From: an uncultured Roseateles sp.
Lineage (GTDB): Bacteria; Pseudomonadota; Gammaproteobacteria; Burkholderiales; Burkholderiaceae_C
Direction: 5' to 3'
Assembly (NCBI RefSeq): GCF_945956965.1
Contig: NZ_CAMFJS010000002.1
Span: 186,001-250,000, forward strand
Length of the DNA: 64,000 bases
The notes under the pieces are model-generated. The model was not told where the DNA came from. It ran no database searches and worked only from the letters and a program-made list of their open reading frames with translations. Both the position numbers and the translations under genes were made by a program. Below are positions 33,189 through 40,511 of the stretch, in pieces (position 1 is the stretch's first letter; the number at the start of each line of letters is the position of its first letter).

Positions 33189-33743
33189 CTATTTCTTGCC
33201 AGAACTTGCTGCTGTGCGAACGAGACGAATATGGTTTGTGTTCTCGTCGTCCGTTGTGGCCCACGCGTCACTGGTGCCAATGGCAGACACCAGCGAGACG
33301 CCTTTGGCTTCTGGGGTCGAGGTCCAGAACGAACCGTCAGAACTCCATGCGGGCTTGCTTGGAAAAACCGTCAGGCTGAACGAGGGGTTGTAGCAATTCG
33401 GCTCGCGCAGCGAGAGCAGCTCTTTGCGGGTGGGAATGCGCCATTGCTCCTCGCTTGTGGACTTGCTCTTGGCGAGCGCCTTCGCTTGCTGATAGCTCAG
33501 TCTCGGGCCTGGGTTGACGGCATCTGGGTCATTGGCAAGGCAGGTCGAACCGTTCCAGCTTTGATCCTCGACGCAGCGCATCCAGATCAGCTGGGTGCGC
33601 TTGTCGAGGACCTGTGAACCATCGCCGATGGGCGAGAAATCAGTGGCATCGCGCTTGGGCGGGCCTTCGCACTGTTGGGAGGCCAGGGCGGGCAAACCGC
33701 TGAACGCGGCGCAGGCCAGCATGAGAGTGAAGGAACGAAGCAA
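33189..33743 (-). CDS. Exported DUF1566 (Lcl C-terminal-like) domain protein
   Basis: This 184-aa protein has a signal peptide (LLRSFTLMLACAAFSGLPALA) and a DUF1566 domain. Visible parts are QVLDKRTQLIWMRCVEDQSWNG, SYQQAKALAKSKSTSEEQWRIPTRKELLSL and FWTSTPEAKGVSLVSAIGTSDAWATTDDENTNHIRLVR. The fold is lectin-like, as in formylglycine-generating-enzyme relatives. The start is a TTG at 33743 with AGGAGA 5 nt upstream. The first ATG would cut into the signal peptide, and a long upstream frame overlaps the CPBP gene. Confidence 0.8.
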   Translation of the reverse strand: MLRSFTLMLACAAFSGLPALASQQCEGPPKRDATDFSPIGDGSQVLDKRTQLIWMRCVEDQSWNGSTCLANDPDAVNPGPRLSYQQAKALAKSKSTSEEQWRIPTRKELLSLREPNCYNPSFSLTVFPSKPAWSSDGSFWTSTPEAKGVSLVSAIGTSDAWATTDDENTNHIRLVRTAASSGKK

Positions 33744-33805
33744 TGAAGTCTCCTGTGAGGGCGTGGCTTGAAACTGAGCCGAGTGCGGCAGTCTTAGCCC
33801 CCGAG

Positions 33806-34693
33806 TCAATGGGCAATGGGCCGGTCCGGGCGCTTCCAAATAGGGGGCACGATCTTGCCGCGCTTGACCGCCATGACCAACATCACGATGCCGGCTGAGG
33901 TGCACAGCAGCAGCGCTAGCACCGAGGACTCGACGCCGAAGTTGCCGCCGGTCAGCCAGTTGGGGCCGTTCATGGTGGATCTGATCAGGCCTTGTTGCGC
34001 CTCGTTGCCCGACACGATGCCCGAGAAGATGGCCGACTGAGTGTAGTTCCACGCCATATGAAAGCCGATGCTCAGCCACAGCCGGCGTGTCAGCATATAG
34101 GCCGCCGCCAGCAAAGTTCCAGCCTCGACGGCGATGAACAGCGCGCCCTCCATCGTGCCTTGTGGGTTGATCAAGTGGGTCAAGCCAAACACGAGTGAAG
34201 ACACCACAAGCGCTGCCCAACTGCCAAACCATTGTTCAACCGCGCCGAACAGCAGGCCCCGGAACAGCAACTCCTCATAGACGCTTGAGCTGAGCGCCAT
34301 CGCTATCGCCGGAACCATATAGCTCCAGGGATTCACGCCCACGATGCGGTAGATGCCCAGAGCCATCAGGATCACTTCGCAGGCCGCATACAAGCCGGCA
34401 CCGATGAGCAGGCCGATGCCGAATTGCCGCCCCATGCCCGGCAAGGCCAGTTCCGTGATGGCCCGCTTCTCAATGAAGCAGCCATAGCCCACATACACGG
34501 CAAAGCCGGCAATGGCCAAGGCGATGATGTGTCGAACCGCTTTGACAGGTTCTCCTGCGTAGCTGCTCATCACATCGGTGTTGAGCGTCATGAACAAGAC
34601 CAAGATGAACCCGAGCAGCAGAACACTCGCTGGCGGTGAGCGGAGGATGCGCATAGCCAGGTTGGGCTGTGGGTTCGTGGGTGTCGTCGTCAT
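33806..34693 (-). CDS. CPBP-family intramembrane glutamic endopeptidase (Abi-type)
   Basis: This 295-aa membrane protein has about eight helices. It carries the CPBP/Rce1 motifs SSSVYEELLFRGLLFGAVEQWFG (catalytic Glu-Glu and Arg), VVSSLVFGLTHLIN (His) and WLSIGFHMAWNYTQSAIF (His/Asn). Members cleave prenylated or bacteriocin-like peptides or serve bacteriocin immunity. The target here is unknown. The ATG at 34693 follows GGTGA, and a GTG three codons upstream is also possible. Confidence 0.9.
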   Translation of the reverse strand: MTTTPTNPQPNLAMRILRSPPASVLLLGFILVLFMTLNTDVMSSYAGEPVKAVRHIIALAIAGFAVYVGYGCFIEKRAITELALPGMGRQFGIGLLIGAGLYAACEVILMALGIYRIVGVNPWSYMVPAIAMALSSSVYEELLFRGLLFGAVEQWFGSWAALVVSSLVFGLTHLINPQGTMEGALFIAVEAGTLLAAAYMLTRRLWLSIGFHMAWNYTQSAIFSGIVSGNEAQQGLIRSTMNGPNWLTGGNFGVESSVLALLLCTSAGIVMLVMAVKRGKIVPPIWKRPDRPIAH

Positions 34694-34815
34694 TGCGTTC
34701 ACCGTCAGGGCTGGGTTGCAAGCATCGTGGACTGAAGGCGGAGCTTAACGAGCTTTTGGGTGCGCAGCCTTGAGCTTGAATGCTGAGGCATCGACTCCTG
34801 GCTTGGGCTGACTGC

Positions 34816-35235
34816 TCAGCGAAGCTCCTTGCGAAGCACCAACTTCAACCCCGACCAGACTTCCGTGACGGCGCAGACTTTGATATCGACAAAACCCAGC
34901 GGCAAGGCCAGCTCGCGGATGGTGTCTTCTGTGATGGTGGTTGGAACTTTGGCTGATTTCTTCGGCCAAGAAATCCATAGCGCCGCATCGGGCTTCAGCG
35001 ACTTGCGCAAGAGGCTCAGCACCTTGGCAAGGTCTTCTCTTTGGGTCACAAAGGCGTGGGCGATATCGACGGTTGAATCAGCCTGAGCCACAAACACCAC
35101 GCCTGGCGGCAGTGGTGCCAACAGGGCTTCGTACTCCGTCGGTGCACCGAGCGGCAGCACCCGATGGGCCTCTTTGATGCCGAGCTTTTTGAAGAGCGGC
35201 GTGCCAGAGTAACCGGCGGTGGCTGACGTTTTCAT
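34816..35235 (-). CDS. DUF3052-family protein
   Basis: This 139-aa soluble protein (MKTSATAGYSGTPLFKKLGIK ... ALWISWPKKSAKVPTTITEDTIRELALPLGFVDIKVCAVTEVWSGLKLVLRKELR) matches the DUF3052 pattern of GYSGTPLxKKLGIK at the start and a C-terminal WSGLKLVxR. Function is unknown. It starts 5 nt after the lipoprotein gene stop, so the two may be cotranscribed. The 122 nt downstream, before the CPBP gene, hold nothing supported. Confidence 0.87.
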   Translation of the reverse strand: MKTSATAGYSGTPLFKKLGIKEAHRVLPLGAPTEYEALLAPLPPGVVFVAQADSTVDIAHAFVTQREDLAKVLSLLRKSLKPDAALWISWPKKSAKVPTTITEDTIRELALPLGFVDIKVCAVTEVWSGLKLVLRKELR

Positions 35236-35240
35236 CCGGA

Positions 35241-35636
35241 CTACGGTTGAGGATGAGACGATAGCGGCGGCTTGGCGAAACGAGTCGACTCCAGCAGCGG
35301 CTGGTGAGCCGTCTCGGTGGCGCAAGCGGGCAGGACCTGAAGTCTGCGCGGGAGAGCGTCAATTGGAATCCAGCCTGTCCGCCCAGCGCGCGACCGCACC
35401 TCCGCGATATCTGACTTGCAGGGAACAGACCCTACCAACTCAATGTCGGATTCAACCGGCATCGCTACCGGCACTGCGCCGAATTGACCTGCCGCAACCG
35501 CCCGAGCATCCTCTCTCGAAGCGTAGAACGGATAGACAAGGTCATACCCCACAGGACTCACAGGTGGCGTTGCCTGGCATCCGGCAAGGGCCGCCACAGC
35601 AAGACAGAGGATCGGTTGCAGATGGATCGGCTTCAT
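35241..35636 (-). CDS. Putative small lipoprotein next to an attC site
   Basis: This 131-aa protein has a type II signal peptide (ILCLAVAALAGC, lipobox LAGC) followed by a Pro-rich, otherwise unrecognised mature part with two further cysteines. Its ATG begins 22 nt after the end of the attC at 35658-35728, the spacing expected for a gene at the start of an integron cassette. No attC was found after it, so it may be the first gene beyond the array. Confidence 0.65.
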   Translation of the reverse strand: MKPIHLQPILCLAVAALAGCQATPPVSPVGYDLVYPFYASREDARAVAAGQFGAVPVAMPVESDIELVGSVPCKSDIAEVRSRAGRTGWIPIDALPRRLQVLPACATETAHQPLLESTRFAKPPLSSHPQP

Positions 35637-35657
35637 TTGGCTCGAGTACTTAAAGGT

Positions 35658-35728
35658 GGCGAACGTTCGAGCTAACCGGCCCGCGGAGGCGCCTGCCCTA
35701 GCGGGTCCGGTTGAGCGAGTTGTTAGGC
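35658..35728 (-). other. Integron attC site of cassette A
   Basis: On the minus strand the site reads R'' GCCTAAC (35728-35722), then an L'' arm starting AACTCGCTCAACCGGACCCGC-like, a 16-nt spacer, and the L' arm GCGGGCCGGTTAGCTCGAAC. It ends in a degraded R', GTTCGCC. The arms pair with the small bulges typical of attC. R'' is the exact complement of GTTAGGC at the start of cassette A, as required for a cassette. Confidence 0.8.
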
Positions 35729-35737
35729 CTCAATCGC

Positions 35738-36541
35738 TTATGCAACTCGCGGACCTACAGGCTTGGGATAGGTTGGAAGCTCCTGGAAGTGCCCGTATAC
35801 AAGTACCGGATTTGTCTGGCCGTAGTAGAAGGGCATAGCCTGCCATCGAAACTGTCCCGTGTACTGCGTTCCATCCATGGCATGACAACTTATCTTTGCC
35901 ACCAATGTCAGCTGCTTTCCGACAGTTGCCCCATTTTGAAGGCCGCGAAGGAAGAGTAAGTTGAGGATGTGGGTTGGGAATTCGATGGACCTACGCTGCC
36001 CAGGCGAACAACTTGGAACGTCTGTCGTCCATTTTCTGTACAAGGGAAGACCAGTGAATGCACCGGAAGAACCGGCTTGCCTAAACATGAACGTAGCTAC
36101 CCTGACGCCTTCATTTAAGGCATGCTCGGACACGCTCAAGCCAAGTTCTCCGAGCCCCGGAGTCAGCGTGTAGTCGGCGCTCGTATCGTCTAACTCCCAT
36201 TCGATTGAGAGCTCTACAGCGGGACTCTGTCCGAAGTTCTCCAGAATGAAGGTCGGTGGCTTTGGGTCACTGTCTTTCCAGTGTCGCCGCGCGAGAAACA
36301 TCGGCTCGCCATTCACCGAGTCGGGGTGAGGCCAAAAAAACTGAAAATCTAGGAAGTCTCTTTCAAGAATCAGTCTTGGTGCCAGTTCGCCCTTGCGGGC
36401 TAGCCGGGCCTCTTCAACTGAGTCCTTGGCAGCCTTCACGCTCTGCTTTGAGATCCAAGCGCTGACCGCTGCAAAGATCGCTGCTAGAGCAGTACTCACT
36501 GCCGTTACGATCTCGAGCCAGTTTGTGGTGCTGGTTGCCAA
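35738..36541 (-). CDS. Integron cassette A gene: membrane-anchored hypothetical protein
   Basis: This 267-aa protein is not recognised. It has one N-terminal membrane helix (WLEIVTAVSTALAAIFAAVSAWI), a short charged helix (KQSVKAAKDSVEEARLARKGEL) and a ~200-residue beta-rich domain (LILERDFLDFQFFWP, FILENFGQSPAVELSIEWELDD), probably outside or peripheral to the membrane. The start is a TTG at 36541, 19 nt after the GTTAGGC cassette boundary, with an AGGGGG ribosome site. Base composition is more AT-rich than in the chromosome around it. The gene lies between two attC sites, so it is a captured cassette. Function is unknown. Confidence 0.75.
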   Translation of the reverse strand: MATSTTNWLEIVTAVSTALAAIFAAVSAWISKQSVKAAKDSVEEARLARKGELAPRLILERDFLDFQFFWPHPDSVNGEPMFLARRHWKDSDPKPPTFILENFGQSPAVELSIEWELDDTSADYTLTPGLGELGLSVSEHALNEGVRVATFMFRQAGSSGAFTGLPLYRKWTTDVPSCSPGQRRSIEFPTHILNLLFLRGLQNGATVGKQLTLVAKISCHAMDGTQYTGQFRWQAMPFYYGQTNPVLVYGHFQELPTYPKPVGPRVA

Positions 36542-36559
36542 AATTCGTGCCCCCTTGAG

Positions 36560-36619
36560 GCCTAACGTTCGACGTAAGGGGTTGGCCGCAGGCCAGTCCC
36601 CTTGACGGAAGGGTTAGAT
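36560..36619 (-). other. Integron attC site of cassette B
   Basis: On the minus strand R'' is ATCTAAC (36619-36613). L'' CCTTCCGTCAAGGGG and L' CCCCTTACGTCGAAC pair around a loop that itself folds (TGGCC/GGCCA). R' is GTTAGGC (36566-36560). This is a canonical attC of ~60 bp. R'' is complementary to GTTAGAT at 37229-37223, the 5' boundary of cassette B. Confidence 0.88.
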
Positions 36620-37216
36620 TCTGAATGCGCCCTTCCACATGAAGGCTAGAAACGCGATTGAAACGAGGAAGATGAGTGGCGCAAGCCAGTTGCGGGCAAT
36701 GCGGAAGGGAAGCTCTCCCTGCTTGACTCGTTTCCATTCTTTCTTAAGAACAGGTCGCGCGTATTCGTTGGCCGCTTCGATGGCGGCAAGTGCATCTGCC
36801 ACGCCCCCTCCGCTGGCGAGAGCTTCATTCTGAATTCTCACCGCCTTGACCAGAAGTCGAAGCAGTTCTTCGTGCTCAGGCTCCTCTGGATTTAGACGCA
36901 GCTTAATCCTGCTCAGCGTTTCGGCCGCTTGGTAGCGCAACTCTCCAATCTTCTCGTCGCCAATGAGAAGTGGAACCTTATCTCTGTATTCGGGCCCGAA
37001 CGTGTGAACGACTTCAACCGCCCTAGCGAATGCACGTGCAGCGCCCAAGAATTTGGCCAAGTCCTCACGAAGAGCATCTATCCATGCTTGCCGAAACTCT
37101 GAGGTCTTGAGCTCTTTGGTCAAGGTGAGATTTACGAAGGCGATGGCGCCAGCTATCAGTGCGGCGACCAGCGTGGCAACGGCAGCAAGAGCTTGAGTTG
37201 GAAGATCGGCGTGCAT
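36614..37216 (-). CDS. Integron cassette B gene: two-helix membrane protein with a helical cytoplasmic domain
   Basis: This 200-aa protein has an N-terminal membrane helix (AAVATLVAALIAGAIAFVNLTL) and a long helical middle (KTSEFRQAWIDALREDLAKFLGAARAFARAVEVV ... ALAAIEAANEYARPVLKKEW). It ends in a C-terminal membrane helix (WLAPLIFLVSIAFLAFMW). The family is not recognised. The topology recalls small membrane effectors such as SLATT-type proteins, but this is only resemblance. The ATG at 37216 lies 6 nt after the GTTAGAT boundary, and its TAA stop is part of the attC R'' box. A TTG at 37246 in frame lies outside the cassette and is rejected. Confidence 0.78.
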   Translation of the reverse strand: MHADLPTQALAAVATLVAALIAGAIAFVNLTLTKELKTSEFRQAWIDALREDLAKFLGAARAFARAVEVVHTFGPEYRDKVPLLIGDEKIGELRYQAAETLSRIKLRLNPEEPEHEELLRLLVKAVRIQNEALASGGGVADALAAIEAANEYARPVLKKEWKRVKQGELPFRIARNWLAPLIFLVSIAFLAFMWKGAFRI

Positions 37217-37222
37217 AGAAGA

Positions 37223-37229
37223 ATCTAAC
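37223..37229 (-). other. 5' boundary of integron cassette B (GTTAGAT recombination site)
   Basis: GTTAGAT fits the GTTRRRY recombination core and complements R'' (ATCTAAC) of the attC at 36560. The adjoining sequence has a short hairpin (GTGGCG/CGCCAC) but no second attC half, so it may be an attI remnant or a decayed attC. Confidence 0.65.
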
Positions 37230-37574
37230 GTGTTCTGTGGCGACAAGCGACGCCACCTATAGCAACCACATGCTGGCTAAGCCCGCTCAAATGGCATGCG
37301 GCAAGTATTTGCTTTGCAAGCAGGAACCGCTTGATTGACTGTTGTTTCATGCATTATTCAATTTCCGCCGAAGGCGGTGGAGGCTGCCAAGTGGGGTGCC
37401 CCATGTTGCCAGTTCGGCTAGCTGAAAGCCCGGCGCGCGGGGAAATTCGGCCTAGGGCTTTCCCGCGAGATTTGCCTCCTTTGCAGTCCGGCCGCCTGCT
37501 GGATGTGCTTTTGACTTGCAGCAGCGCAGCAGGGTTGCGTCTCGCTGCGCTGCTTGCTTACTCACCTTCCCGCT
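37230..37574. other. Intergenic stretch beyond the cassette array
   Basis: These ~345 nt hold no supported gene. An integrase gene (intI) would be expected near the first cassette in a complete integron, but no frame here or nearby encodes one. Short inverted repeats and the attI-like half-site at its left edge suggest decayed recombination-site DNA. Confidence 0.6.
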
Positions 37575-38045
37575 TCAGAGCCCCTCGCGGTTTGCCTTCA
37601 GGTCAGGGTGGCGCAGAGCCGGGGCTTCGCTGACGCCGACCACGTCTTTGGCGGCGCCGCCCCAGCCGCGGTCGGTCATGTCGATCATGACGCCGTTGGG
37701 GTCGAAGTACTTGACCTCGTAAAAGCTATTGCCTTTGACCGGCACTTCGCCGAGGAAGTATTTGCCGCCTGCGGCTTCGCAGTCCTTGCGGGATTCGGCG
37801 ATGTCGTCGACCCAGAAGCCGATGTGGTGCAGACCCACATGCTCGCGGCCCAGCGGGCCGGCGTGGGCGTCGTTCTTGAAGTTGAGCAAGGCCAGGCACA
37901 TCACGCCATCGCTCAGGTAGACGCCGCGGGCGAGCGAAGAGTCGGTCTCGCCGACCTTCTTCATGCCGAAGGATTGTTCGTAGAAAGGGGCCACGGCCCA
38001 GGGATCAGGAACGGAAATGGCGATATGACGCAGTTTGCCTGCCAT
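37575..38045 (-). CDS. VOC-family dioxygenase/glyoxalase-like protein, divergent from gntR
   Basis: This 156-aa protein is a VOC fold: KLRHIAISVPDPWAVAPFYEQSFGMKKVGE with likely ligand His6, EHVGLHHIGFWVDDIAESRKDCEAAGGKYF, and FYEVKYFDPNGVMIDMTDRGW where the usual ligand Glu is replaced by Asp or lies elsewhere. It resembles extradiol-dioxygenase-like or lactoylglutathione-lyase proteins of aromatic pathways. The start at 38045 (MAGKLRHIAI) is the family N-terminus. It is divergent from gntR across the ATGTATACAT operator, so it is probably controlled by it. Confidence 0.82.
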   Translation of the reverse strand: MAGKLRHIAISVPDPWAVAPFYEQSFGMKKVGETDSSLARGVYLSDGVMCLALLNFKNDAHAGPLGREHVGLHHIGFWVDDIAESRKDCEAAGGKYFLGEVPVKGNSFYEVKYFDPNGVMIDMTDRGWGGAAKDVVGVSEAPALRHPDLKANREGL

Positions 38046-38117
38046 GGGGAACTCCAAAGTTTGCGCAAGAGGTTGAAGGAAGCGACGATATTTGCAGATG
38101 AATTTCTGCAATGTCGT

Positions 38118-38127
38118 ATGTATACAT
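38118..38127. promoter_or_regulatory. ATGTATACAT operator between the VOC gene and gntR
   Basis: A perfect palindrome lies 72 nt upstream of the VOC start and 94 nt upstream of the GntR start. Its place in the regulator's own divergent promoter region makes the adjacent GntR the likely binder and implies autoregulation. Confidence 0.8.
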
Positions 38128-38221
38128 GAAATAGAATAAGTATGCAAAGGTGTTGAGGCGATGTGCCGCATCGCCGCCTTCGCTAGAATCCACCGCGCCA
38201 ACACTCCCGTCTGGACCAGTC

Positions 38222-39055
38222 ATGGGTAATGCTTCTTCCGCCATCTGCCGCAGCCTCACCGAAGACATCGTCAGTGGCCGGCTCGCGCCTGGCTTGAAGC
38301 TGGAGGAGCTGGTGCTGGCCGAACGCTTCCAGGTCTCACGCACGCCCATCCGCGAGGCCTTGCGCGAGCTGCATGCACGCGGGCTGATTGACCTGCAGCC
38401 GCGCAAGGGCGGCATCGTCCGCAGCATCGGGCTGGATGATTTGTCCGACATGCTGGAGGCCATGGTGGAGCTGGACGCGCTGTGCTGCCGCATCAGCGCC
38501 GAGCGCATGAGCGCGGTGCAGAAAAAGCAGCTGCAAATGGTGCAGCAGCAGAGCGAGGACTGCGTGGCGCGCGGTGACGAGGCAGGCTATTTGCAGCTCA
38601 ACCACCAGTTCCATCAATTGATTTGTGCTGGCGCGCAAAACCGCAGCCTGGCCGGCATGTTGAGCAATCTGCGCGAGCGGCTGGCGCCCTTCCGCGCGGC
38701 GCAGACTCATGTGGAGCGACGCTTGCCGGTGTCCAATGACGAGCATCAGGCGATTCTGAAAGCCATCCTGGCCTCGGACGCGGAAGCCTCCTACGAGGCC
38801 ATGCGCAACCACACGGCGCGGCTGAGCATCAATGTGCTGGACCTGCTTAAAACGCAGCAAGCCGGCGCCAAGGCCGCGCCGGCTGCGAAGGCGCCCAGCA
38901 CGCCGGCAACTAAAGCGGCGAGCAAGGCGCCCGCGAAACCACGCACGCCAGCCGCCAAGGCCCAGCCCGCAGCCAAGGCCGCAGTCAAGAAGGTCGCCAA
39001 AGCGCCTGCCGGCGCTACGGCCAAGCCGGCTGCACGCGCCAAGTCGCAGGCCTGA
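38222..39055 (+). CDS. FCD-domain GntR-family regulator with an Ala/Lys/Pro-rich histone-like tail
   Basis: This 277-aa protein has a GntR winged helix (residues 5-70, AERFQVSRTPIREALRELHARGLIDLQPRKGGIV). The FCD effector domain has likely metal ligands Asp85, His131, His175 and His197 (LNHQFHQLI, SNDEHQAIL, MRNHTARL). FCD regulators usually repress catabolic operons until a small carboxylate binds. Residues ~211-277 are a low-complexity tail of Ala, Lys and Pro (repeats like AAKAPA), much like the ends of histone H1-like bacterial proteins and unusual for this family. The start at 38222 was chosen to fit the HTH. Confidence 0.92.
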   Translation: MGNASSAICRSLTEDIVSGRLAPGLKLEELVLAERFQVSRTPIREALRELHARGLIDLQPRKGGIVRSIGLDDLSDMLEAMVELDALCCRISAERMSAVQKKQLQMVQQQSEDCVARGDEAGYLQLNHQFHQLICAGAQNRSLAGMLSNLRERLAPFRAAQTHVERRLPVSNDEHQAILKAILASDAEASYEAMRNHTARLSINVLDLLKTQQAGAKAAPAAKAPSTPATKAASKAPAKPRTPAAKAQPAAKAAVKKVAKAPAGATAKPAARAKSQA

Positions 39056-39072
39056 ACTTCGGCTTGAGCCTC

Positions 39073-39095
39073 GCCTGAAGAAGGCCTCTTCAGGC
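39073..39095. terminator. Bidirectional stem-loop between gntR and the porin gene
   Basis: GCCTGAAGA (39073-39081) and TCTTCAGGC (39087-39095) form a perfect 9-bp stem with a 5-nt loop between two convergent genes. It lacks a long T-tract. Confidence 0.6.
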
Positions 39096-39109
39096 CTGCC
39101 GCGCTTCGT

Positions 39110-40255
39110 TTAGAACTTATGCGTCATGCCTAGTCCCCAGGCATAGGGATCTTGGCCGGGCTTGAGGTTGGGGATGCCGTTGGCCGAGAGGTTGTAGCTG
39201 CTGTTGGCGCCGTTGCTCAGGCGCGTCCAGCCGCCCCACAACTCGGTGCGAGCCGATAGCGTGTGGCCATAGCCCAGGGCGATCTGATGCGCGGCGCTGT
39301 CGGTGCCCGGTGCGCCGATGCTGCCAATGCCCTGGCTGGCATTGCCGGTGGAGGCCTCGCCCTGCACCCAGCTGGCGCGCAGCTGGCCAATGCCGATGTC
39401 ATGCGTCACCGCCACTTGCCAGGCATTGCGTTTGAGTTGGGTGCCGGGGCCGGGCTGGTAGCGCAGCTGTTCCCAGGTGGCGCGCAAGCGTGTGGGGCCA
39501 AAGCTGTAAGCCCCGGCCAGGCGGTCTGCGGTGTCTAGGCTGCCAGCGCGCAGATAGTCGCGGTGGCGCTCATGGCCCCAGGCCAGGTAGAGCGGGCCGG
39601 CCTGGTAGCTCAGCAGCGTTGACAGCAGATCGGGCGAGGTGTTGGCGGTCTTTTCTTCTGGCACGGCGTAGGCAATGCGGGCCGACACACCTTGCAGCAC
39701 CGGGCTGGACCATTGAATCAGATTGGGCTGGCGGCGGTCGAAGGAGGCCGGCGTGACGCCGTTGGCGGCGGTGGTGAAGCCGTTGCCCAGAATGCTGTTG
39801 GAGGCAAAGATGCTGGCGGTGAAGGGGTCGATGGCGTAGACCGACACAAAGCGCAGCGGTGTTTCCCACTGGCCCAGCAAGACCTCGCCCGCCGAGCCGC
39901 GCAGGCCGATGCCGGTGTTGCGGCCGCCCCAGGGGCCATCGCCGGTGTCGACTTTCACATTGCTTTCAATCTGCGCCCAGGCTTGCAAACCATCGCCTAG
40001 CGCCTCCACGGCACGAAAGCCCAGCACCGACTGGTTATTGGACAAGCGCCGCAACGGCCCGCTCATGCCGCTGGCGCCGACCTGCTCGACGTTGACCTTC
40101 AGAAAGCCGTAGACCGTCACCGCACTGGTGCCGGCGGCGTTGGCCGCTGTCTGGCCGATGGCGGGGCTGCTGCACAGGGCAGCCAGGCATGCGGAAAGGC
40201 AGGCGGAAAAGCAGGCGGCCCGCTGGACGACACCTTGAGTGGAGGGACTTTGCAC
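39110..40255 (-). CDS. Gram-negative porin (Porin_4 type), GntR-palindrome associated
   Basis: This 381-aa outer-membrane protein has a signal peptide (AACFSACLSACLAALCSSPAIGQ), then SAVTVYGFLKVNVEQVGASG, many amphipathic strands (LQAWAQIESNVKVDTG, LRFVSVYAIDPFTA) and the C-terminal GLGMTHKF ending in Phe. The start is GTG at 40255 with AAGGAG 5 nt upstream. The ATG at 40312 would lie upstream of the operator and add residues unlike a signal peptide. The ATGTATACAT palindrome is 32 nt upstream, so the GntR regulator probably controls entry of the catabolic substrate through this porin. Confidence 0.92.
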   Translation of the reverse strand: MQSPSTQGVVQRAACFSACLSACLAALCSSPAIGQTAANAAGTSAVTVYGFLKVNVEQVGASGMSGPLRRLSNNQSVLGFRAVEALGDGLQAWAQIESNVKVDTGDGPWGGRNTGIGLRGSAGEVLLGQWETPLRFVSVYAIDPFTASIFASNSILGNGFTTAANGVTPASFDRRQPNLIQWSSPVLQGVSARIAYAVPEEKTANTSPDLLSTLLSYQAGPLYLAWGHERHRDYLRAGSLDTADRLAGAYSFGPTRLRATWEQLRYQPGPGTQLKRNAWQVAVTHDIGIGQLRASWVQGEASTGNASQGIGSIGAPGTDSAAHQIALGYGHTLSARTELWGGWTRLSNGANSSYNLSANGIPNLKPGQDPYAWGLGMTHKF

Positions 40256-40286
40256 GGCTTCTCCTTGTGTATTGATAAGAAATTCT

Positions 40287-40296
40287 ATGTATACAT
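40287..40296. promoter_or_regulatory. ATGTATACAT operator upstream of the porin gene
   Basis: A perfect palindrome lies 32 nt before the GTG start, followed upstream by the related TGTGTGCATCC. It matches the sites at 28913 and 38118. The ~215 nt from here to the phytase-like gene hold no gene. Confidence 0.75.
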
Positions 40297-40511
40297 GTGA
40301 CTTTGTGTGCATCCAAATTTATGAGAGTGTGGCGCCGATGCGAATTCACCGGCTTGGGCCCGGCGGCCAATCTCAGCGGCGCCGCACTGTGGCTGCCTGC
40401 GTGAGGGCCAGAAACGACAGCGCCCGAACAGCTGCCTGTGCGGGCGCAAGGGCGCTTGAGGCAGCCGGCGGCTCAGGCCGGCTCACTCACAGCGTGGAGG
40501 GGTAGGGCGAT

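Noticed and set aside
34740-34815. Possible third attC (GTTAAGC on the minus strand)
   Set aside because: No matching RYYYAAC box or pairing arms were found within the usual distance.
35790-35800. GTATAC sequence near 35.8 kb as another GntR site
   Set aside because: It lies inside the cassette A coding region and matches only the six central bases.
37331-37633. Plus-strand frame of 100 codons beside the cassette array
   Set aside because: It has no ribosome site, poor composition, overlaps the VOC gene end and has no family likeness.
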